A stretch of 64,000 bases of DNA, taken from Melastoma dodecandrum. Lineage: Eukaryota > Streptophyta > Magnoliopsida > Myrtales > Melastomataceae. The notes under the pieces are model-generated. The model had not been told where the DNA came from. It ran no database searches and saw nothing but the letters and a program-made list of their open reading frames with translations. The translations under genes and the position numbers were made by a program. Each line of letters begins with the position of its first letter. The first letter of the stretch is position 1. Location of the stretch: assembly GCA_029817715.1 (NCBI GenBank), contig JARUPY010000013.1, positions 28,787 through 92,786 on the forward strand. The letters are read 5' to 3'. Below are positions 56,901-64,000 of this stretch, piece by piece.

Positions 56901-59900
56901 TGTGATATTTGTATATCTGATTATGTTATCCAGGTTATGGAGGTGCTCATGTCACTTCAAGGTTCACAGATGGAGACAGATGATCCCACCACGAGCTATA
57001 TGTTACAAGTTTGTCCTATTGCAATCCATGTATATGTGATTTTGTAGTGATGCCTTTCATTCCCATGAATCCTTTTAGCGTCTTTTTTCTGCAGGCTTGG
57101 GCCAGGCTGTGCAAGTGCTTGGGACAGGATTTCCTTCCTTACATGAGTGTTGTTATGCCACCTTTGCTGCAGTCTGCTCAACTCAAGCCTGATGTCACTA
57201 TTACATCCGCTGATTCCGACAATGAAATTGATGAATCTGATGATGAAGGGTAATTATTTCTGACGTTGCCATTTTTTTGGATGGATCGCGTTCCTTTTCC
57301 CATTTCAATAAGGATATTAAAAGGTTGTGGCGCCTGTTATCTTGATTTTGTGATTGTACTGAAAAATTTTATGCAGAATGGAGACAATAACGCTTGGAGA
57401 TAAAAGAATCGGAATTAAAACCAGTGTTCTGGAAGAAAAGGCCACTGCCTGCAACATGCTCTGCTGCTATGCTGATGAACTGAAGGAAGGATTTTTCCCA
57501 TGGATTGATCATGTATGTGTTTACAATCAGGTGTTCAGGTCTGACATTTTACTTTCATAGACTGAGATGAATTTTCACCTATCTGTGCCAAACCTGTCAC
57601 AGGTTGCTCCAACTTTAGTTCCTCTTCTTAAATTTTATTTCCATGAGGAAGTAAGGAAAGCTGCTGTTTCAGGTACGAAGTTCTGCCATTGTATTATTTT
57701 TGTTGTGCCTTTTCATTTGGAGATTGGTTAAATGTTGTTGCTGATGTACCCTTTATTCTATACTTAAAGCCATGCCGGAGCTACTTCGTTCTGCAAAGTT
57801 AGCCGTGGAAAAGGGGGTAGCACAAGGTCATAATGAATCCTACGTGAAGCAACTGTCTGACTACATTGTTCCGGCATTAGTAGAAGCTTTACCTAAGGTG
57901 ATGAAGTGGTTACTAAATTCTTTCCAGTTCGAGAATCTTCTTATTTTAATTGGTCCTGTATCCTCTCTATAACTGATATTCCTGTGGTCCTTTGCTTCAG
58001 GAACCTGACACTGAAATTTGTGCGAGTATGTTAGACGCACTAAACGAGTGTCTGCAGGTTTGTGTTGCTGCTCATTATCCTATCTGTGATAAAGTATTTT
58101 GAATTGTTGTCTGTGGCTTTATCATTGTACATAGGTTCTTGGTAAAATTTTTAGTATTATTTAATTCCATGGAGAGTAGATTTAGATGGTGGACGAATGT
58201 CCTCTATTAAAAAGTCAGTTTATTTGAATTTCCCTTTGTAAGGATTGGATGACTTATTAAAATTTCTTCTTTTTTTGAGGTTCTCTCTCTGAACTATTTT
58301 AATATTACTAGCAGTGGCTGAGCCAGGGGGACCCAAGGGGGCCATGGCCCCCCCTTTTTCTAATTAAAATTAGGTTTAAATTTATTTATTTATTTCTTAT
58401 CAATTTAGTATAAAAAAATTAAAATAGTTCAATTTGGCCCCTCTTTAACTTCCTCTTGTTCAATTTGGCCCCCTTTGATTATCTTTTCTGGCCTCGCCAC
58501 TGATTACTGTAAAATAATATTGATGAAAAAATATCTCTTCTTTTGCCTGGGGTGGGGGGGCATCAGGTAGACCTATTTTACAACACCTCTTTTCCTTGTC
58601 ATTCTTTTGAAGAGCCCTAAAAATGCTTTGCTTATGTAGAGTTTTATGAAGTTATGAAGGAGTTCCATTACTTTCTTAAACTTTATCATGATCATGTTCT
58701 CTTATCTGATTTGTCATTGCCGTGTGTCAAATTTACTTTCAGATTTCTGGTTCACTCTTGGAGGAAAATCAAGTCAAGTCACTTGTAGATCAGTTGAAAC
58801 AAGTTATAACAGCAAGCTCAAGCAGAAAAAGAGAGAGAGCAGAGCGAGCTAAAGCTGAAGATTTTGATGCAGAGGAGGGGGAGTTGCTTAAAGAGGAGAA
58901 TGAGCAAGAGGAAGAAGTTTTTGAGCAAGTCTGTCTACATAACCATCTCTGATGATAGTGATCGGTATTGAAATTTCAGGATATTTTCTGGACCTATGCT
59001 GACTGATGTTCTTATGTGTTAGGTTGGCGAAATATTGGGCACCTTGGTTAAAACATTCAAGGCATCCTTCTTGCCATTCTTTGATGAGCTATCATCATAC
59101 CTCACACCGATGTGGGTGAGTGCTGCATCGCTTTGCTGAAGCCGATCTTCTAGATGATCTTTTGTGTAAATTGTTGCGACTCCTTTTATCACTGCTACTG
59201 GATCTCAAATCTTTCATGTATATTGGATTCAGGGAAAAGATAAAACTGCGGAAGAGAGAAGAATTGCAATTTGTATTTTCGATGATGTAGCAGAGCAATG
59301 CAGAGATGCGGCGCTTAAGTATACCTGATACTTTTCTTGTTTATGAATGCATTACATTTTTGATGCAAGCACTAAATTCTGGATTTCATTTTTTAAAATT
59401 GCAGATACTATGACACATATCTCCCTTTTCTTCTGGAGGCATGCAACGATCAAAACCCTGATGTTCGGCAGGTGCGTAGCTGGGGATTTTATTACAATGT
59501 TATCCTTGTAGTAGTCCCTAGTCATCTAATTTTTATATATTGATTGGCAGGCGGCGGTCTATGGACTCGGAGTTTGTGCAGAGTTTGGCGGCCCAGTTTT
59601 TCAACCTCTTGTTGGAGGTGATCAATTGGTGCTTTGCTGGTTTCATTTTCCCATAATAACTATCTTGACTAATGGTCTTACGTTGTTATCTTGCAGAGGC
59701 ATTGTCCAGACTTAATGTTGTGATCCGGGACCCGAGTGCTCAGCAACCTGATAATGTCATGGCATATGATAATGCCGTTTCTGCTTTGGGGAAAATATGC
59801 CAGTTTCATCGTGAAAGAATAGATTCTTCTCAGGTTTTTAAGTCGTTTTTTCTTATGATTTGTACTCACTATTTTGACTGAATTTATTTTTGTGAATTTA

Positions 59901-60463
59901 TAATTATTTGGAAAATGATGGAACAAAGTATTGGACTACAATCACTGGCAGGTTATTCCGGCATGGTTGAATTGCTTGCCTATAAAAGGAGATCTGATTG
60001 AGGCCAAGGTTGTCCACGATATGCTTTGCTCCATGGTTGAGAGGTACAGGAAACTTATCTCATTCACCACGATTAAGGTTATCTCATGAAAGTAATTCTG
60101 GAGGCTTTTTTCGTGAACGGTCTTTGCACAGATCTGATCGGGAACTTCTGGGTCCCAACAACCAGTATCTTCCCAAGATTATTTCTGTATTTGCAGAGGT
60201 GGGTCGAGAATTATCCCTCGGTTTTGTTTCAACCTGTCATGGTCATTGTGATAATGCTGGGTTTGCACGAAATAGTCGATGAATGTTTTTCATTTTAGGT
60301 CTTGTGTGCGGGGAAGGATTTAGCGACGGAACAAACCACAAATAGGATGATCAGCCTGTTGAGACAGCTCCAACAAACCCTACCGCCGGCAGCATTGGCC
60401 TCTACCTGGCAATCTCTGCAACCCCAGCAACAACTGGCCTTGCAATCCATCCTCTCATCTTGA
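53952..60463 (+). CDS. Importin-5 / karyopherin beta-3 (IMB3), 1117 aa
   Basis: Twenty-one exons: 53952-54625, 55000-55558, 55726-55929, 56161-56265, 56346-56411, 56490-56654, 56934-57008, 57095-57249, 57377-57512, 57603-57672, 57770-57897, 58001-58057, 58743-58928, 59023-59115, 59233-59318, 59405-59471, 59551-59617, 59697-59833, 59952-60043, 60132-60198 and 60299-60463; 3354 bases with all phases closing, matching the usual importin-5 length. The product is a HEAT-repeat solenoid that carries cargo (ribosomal proteins, histones) through nuclear pores and is released by Ran-GTP. Visible landmarks are the N-terminal repeats ([20 protein letters not shown]), [59 protein letters not shown], an acidic loop [12 protein letters not shown] (about 714), and the tail ending LQSILSS. 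The upstream ATG at 53838 is passed over because [10 protein letters not shown] fits the family start. An hAT-like MITE lies in intron 12. Confidence 0.95.
58312..58502. mobile_element. hAT-like MITE in importin-5 intron 12, 191 bp
   Basis: The ends are CAGTGGCTGAGCCAG and CTGGCCTCGCCACTG, imperfect terminal inverted repeats of the CAGTGGC type. Flanking eight-mers ATTACTAG (58304-58311) and ATTACTGT (58503-58510) agree at six of eight positions, the 8-bp target duplication expected of hAT elements. The interior has GGGGGCCATGGCCCCCC and AT-rich DNA, with no coding capacity. Confidence 0.75.
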
Positions 60464-62058
60464 AAAATGCTCGGCCAATTTTCTTGCCAGGTTTGTCGAA
60501 TGGTCCTGTCCGTCAAGTCCGGCCATGCCTGAGCATATCTATTTGCCCATTCTTTTCGCCATGAATGGCTGGAGGCATGGGTGGGGTAGCTCTTTGCCTC
60601 ATGGGGGGAATCAACACGGTGTGTTACGAGTTGGGACTTCTTTCATTTACTTTGTAGCATGTGTATAGTCCAAAGAGGCAACTTCAACGGCGATGGTGGG
60701 ACGGGGAGGGGGGGGGGATAATCGAAGGGTGAATCAATTGTTGTCCTCTTTGCGTTTTACTTCATTTGAAATTCAAGGGTTTGTCTAAGGGGCGGGCGAA
60801 TCCTTGTTACAGTTTTGGTCGACGATGATGTCAGTCTTTTTTTTTTTGGGGGGGGGGGGGGGTGGGTTTGTGTTATTTGGTTGCAGTTGCAATACCTACA
60901 AAAAATTGTATCCCTGAATCGCGAACAATGTGATGTGAATTGCCGGTTATATATATTCTTTCATTATGGTCTGCAAGATTTGTATTCCGCCTGTTTTATG
61001 TTGATGTTATCCTCCCAGCCGTTGGTATAATAAGCAGAGTCGATGCTCCTTTCGGAGTTTGGAACTTGTGTGTACAGTGTCTGCAAAGGGAAGTCCTGGT
61101 GATATAGGAAGAAGGATGTGCTCTCTGTAAAAGGACTGATCCAATTGTCGTGTGTATGTAGTAGTGGTAGGTAGTAAAAAGAGATGTCATCACATCAATC
61201 AATCAGCAGCAGCAGCAGCAGGGGCAATTCCCCACCCCATCCATGTGCATCCCCAGGCATGATTGAGGCCTGGCCACTTGCGATCTTTTTGCATACACAC
61301 CCGGATGGTTTCAAATCTGATTTTAATTCTGATGTGCAATGTGGTGGTGGGGATAGAAAGGCCGTCTTACGTTCCTTCGATTTTTGTACAAAATAAAATT
61401 ATTTAATTTTCCCGAAATTTTTTAGGAGCGTTAGTCAAGAAAGGCTGAATTGTTGGTAAGTTGGTCTGTTCGGTGGTCGGTCCATGTTATTGAATGATTG
61501 ACACGGAATTGACTCATGACCTCTTTTTTAATTTTTTTTAATGTAGATTTTGATACTCTGTTTTAGCCATAAAAAGATCTGCATCAGATTCTGAAGTTGC
61601 GGTTCTTCTTTTGTTGGTTGGATCTGAATTTCATGACAATATTGGGAGGATGAATCAATAATGATTGTTTTGTGGGGGAGGGGGGGTTAGTGGCTGTAAA
61701 TGATGAATAACCAAAGTAGTGTAGTGAAAACTTTATACAAATCCCCCGACCCGACATCAGAACTCATCGTACCAAAAAATCATAATCTCAAACACTGGAC
61801 AAAATAAATCAGACCCATAAAGGAAGTGCCTAAATACGGATAGATAGATGGATAGAGAGACAGAGAGAGGGGAAACAAACATCTTCTTTTATGTCCATGA
61901 CAAAATGAATAATCGGAGACGAAAATGAAAATGCAACAAATCCTACGAAGCTCTCTCTCTCTCTCTCTCTCTCAAGAAGTAGTAGTAGTAGTTGTGGCGG
62001 TGCCGGCGGCGGTCATCATCATCATCATGGGAAGTGTGTTGTTACATGCAAGACTTTC
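60464..62058. other. 3' flank of importin-5 and spacer
   Basis: Probable importin-5 3' UTR, then spacer. Contains a T9/G16 run near 60838-60862, a CAG run at 61206-61220, and a CT repeat at 61952-61972 with GTA/TCATCA micro-repeats downstream of the AG-peptide gene. No gene is recognised. Confidence 0.5.
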
Positions 62059-62232
62059 TCAACCCATGAAACTAAAAGCCAGTGCAGCAACCAACGCCAC
62101 CAATGCGGGAGCCACCGCGGTCGCGTCCGACTGAGGCGTCGGGGTCGGCGTGGGGGCCTGAGCCGCCGCGAGACCCATCAGCGCAACCACCATGAGGACA
62201 ACCACAGCCATCTTAGCCTTCATTCCCTCCAT
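62059..62232 (-). CDS. Arabinogalactan peptide precursor (AG-peptide), 57 aa
   Basis: A 57-residue single-exon gene on the minus strand. A signal peptide (MEGMKAKMAVVVLMVVALMG, then LAAA) is followed by a very short mature part QAPTPTPTPQSDA with alternating Pro, the context for proline hydroxylation and type II arabinogalactan attachment. A C-terminal hydrophobic GPI-anchor signal follows (about 41-57, APALVALVAALAFSFMG). This is the exact layout of plant AG-peptides (AGP12-16 class). The start at 62232 is used; a second Met three codons on would also serve. A TATA box (TTTATATAAA) lies at 62391-62400. Expected location: plasma membrane outer face and cell wall. Confidence 0.88.
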   Translation of the reverse strand: MEGMKAKMAVVVLMVVALMGLAAAQAPTPTPTPQSDATAVAPALVALVAALAFSFMG

Positions 62233-62390
62233 TTGCTTGAAGAATAATGACTGGGGAAGCCAAAGAAGGGACTTATAGCTGCAATTCCCTTTCTCTGGGG
62301 AGGGGCGGTGTTCTCAGAGAAGAAAGAGAGAGAGAAGGGATTGCCGAAAGTGGGTTGTGGGTCTACAGCAATGTGAAGGACTTTGCCTTC

Positions 62391-62400
62391 TTTATATAAA
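62391..62400 (-). promoter_or_regulatory. TATA box of the AG-peptide gene
   Basis: TTTATATAAA, about 160 bp upstream of the AG-peptide start codon, leaving a leader of roughly 130 bases. Confidence 0.65.
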
Positions 62401-64000
62401 GCCTCCAATGCAATGACAGGTTGGAAATGCAATGTAATTATGGTGTGGGGGAGATGGGGGATGATAGGATTGTGTATACAGCTGGCTGGCTCTATGCTAA
62501 CACAAAAATAGTTGGGTCCCCCCCCCCAAACCTCAGATCGCTAACAACTGTTCATGGGACATTGTAGTAATTTGTCCCATTTCCAATCCCTCATAGCTGT
62601 GTTTTTTGTCCCGATTTTGCAGAAAGGTAAAAGATTTTTAACCCCTGTTCTGGAATTTTGTTGGGGTGGGCGTGGTTTGCATACTTGCATCGTGTTGTCG
62701 TCCTAACAGGAACTCTGCTTCGGACAGCATGAACAATGTCCCGACATCCCCGATGCTGTTTCTCGAGATTAAAATGGAAACCTTTGCTTGAGTGGGAGAT
62801 CAGGGACTGTAATGGTATGTATGATGTTTTGCATTGTAATTCCATGTGAAAGTGACTGACCATCCGATGCCTAAGAACCCCCGGCGCTGTAACCATCTCT
62901 TTGGACAGAGACGGGACGCCCGAAAAACTTGACTTCCCCTGGGCTTGAACACAATACACATGGTCAAATTTTCTGGAAGCAACGAGTGTTCATGTAATCT
63001 GCGAGTCCCCACTTCTTCTTGTTGTTCTTCTTGTGTTGTAGGGTTTAAGAAATGGTTTCCTTGTGTTTGTAGTGCTTGACATCATCCCTTCCAAGGGAAT
63101 CTCCTCGGTTGAAAAGCACCTCCAGGGAAAGGTACACAGCAACCCATTTCTAATTACCTCCAGAGAAACAAAAGGAGAAGAATTTGAGTGAGTGGTTTGC
63201 ACGGTTTGGGAGCTGGCAATGTGTCAACATCCAGTCCAAAAAGCACATGGGAGGTTGGGGTTGGGGGGGGGGGGGGGGGGGGGGGGAATTCCTCCTCTTC
63301 CTCCCTTTTTCTCAGTTGGTCTTTTTTTTAAGTGTTCACATTCTTTTGCTGATAGACAGATGCTTCTATTCAGGGAATGGATGCATAGATCTGGTCAGAA
63401 ACAGTCTTCTGAACATTTTAGTATGTATTGAATCGGGATTCCCACTACAACTTGGATCAACACTGATGAATGTTACTGATTCCTAAGTGAAAGTGAAGAA
63501 CATCTGCAGGAAAGGAAAGGAACTGACAGTCATGAGTAGATTTGCAACAGCAGAAGCACAGTTTTAAGGTCCTGTGATGATAATAATCATATTTTGACAA
63601 TTTTAAATTCCCCTTCATGAAGCCTTTTTCATCTTTTGGGGAGGGGGGATGTCATTTGCATTGCATCTGCCCTCTCAACACACCTCAATGATGGTCATAA
63701 TGAACTCCCCCACCCCCCAAAACATCTAAATCACACTTTCAGTTTGCCTTCGAAACAAAGCTTAAATCATTCTTTCCAGCAAAGCTGTTTTCCCATCATG
63801 TTCCACTTGAATTTCAAAAAACTCTTGCGTCTGGCCCCCCCTCCTCTTTCCTGTGAACCAGAAGAAGTTGACGCATCTTGTTACCATATCTCGACGAGAT
63901 TTCTCATGATTTTTGAGATGTCCCGAGATTTGAAAAGCAAGGTACCGAACCAAACTTAGAGAAAGGTCGAAAGTCATGGGACAGCCCCGGAATCATCACC
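62401..64000. other. Terminal intergenic region
   Basis: No gene is recognised. There is a G run of about 22 at 63265-63287. Short frames (62591-62959 minus, 63184-63486 plus) lack protein-like features. A gene may continue beyond the window edge. Confidence 0.45.

Noticed and set aside
60838..63290. Long G runs (near 60850 and 63270) as G-quadruplex regulators
   Set aside because: Single homopolymer runs without spaced G tracts; they may be partly sequencing artefacts.

Overview
This is nuclear DNA of a flowering plant, almost certainly a eudicot. Genes carry many short GT-AG introns, there are dirigent, F-box/kelch, IQM, polyamine-transporter and arabinogalactan-peptide genes typical of land plants, Ty3/gypsy (Athila-type) and Mutator-like elements are present, and fragments of plastid DNA sit in the chromosome. 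I cannot name the species from the sequence.

Layout. 0-2.4 kb: a tRNA-Ala, a small one-exon membrane protein gene, and a region holding what looks like one exon relic of a plastid GTPase gene. 2.4-8.6 kb: a small multi-span membrane protein gene and two tandem dirigent genes whose flanking DNA was duplicated with them. 8.6-20.5 kb: a dense genic block with an SF1-like KH protein gene (+), the GPI mannosyltransferase PIG-V gene (-), a DUF538 gene (+) that shares a short divergent promoter with PIG-V, and an F-box/kelch gene (-). 21.1-36.9 kb: a nested transposon block. A degraded Mutator-like element (PB1-like ORF, zinc knuckle, GRF zinc finger, similar sequence in inverted orientation at the two ends) was split by an 11.2-kb Athila-type LTR retrotransposon with nearly identical LTRs, a gag-pol frame broken by three stops and an open third ORF. 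36.9-38.7 kb: a tRNA-Gly and a polyamine transporter gene. 41.6-43.6 kb: a patchwork of plastid fragments (rps14, psaB, atpI, accD, ycf2). 45.1-60.5 kb: a second genic block with IQM (+), a Rieske oxygenase of the PTC52/TIC55/PAO family (+), organellar peptidyl-tRNA hydrolase (-) and importin-5/IMB3 (+). 62.1 kb: a 57-residue arabinogalactan peptide gene (-).

Exon structures were built by hand by keeping frame across splice sites and matching remembered family sequences; every multi-exon model given here closes in frame. The most unusual observation is in the PTC52-like gene: intron 3 has no usable GT donor, and reading stays open only if it is spliced as an AT-AC intron whose donor (ATAAGT) looks like a U2-type rather than a U12-type site. 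Two more points stand out. The Athila LTR carries a cluster of CGCAGCTGCG dyads just upstream of its TATA box, repeated elsewhere in the element. The young-looking LTRs also contrast with the broken gag-pol frame.

The host genes are housekeeping or secondary-wall/defence genes with independent roles. The clearest positional relationships are the two head-to-head pairs (PIG-V/DUF538 and peptidyl-tRNA hydrolase/importin-5) and the dirigent tandem.
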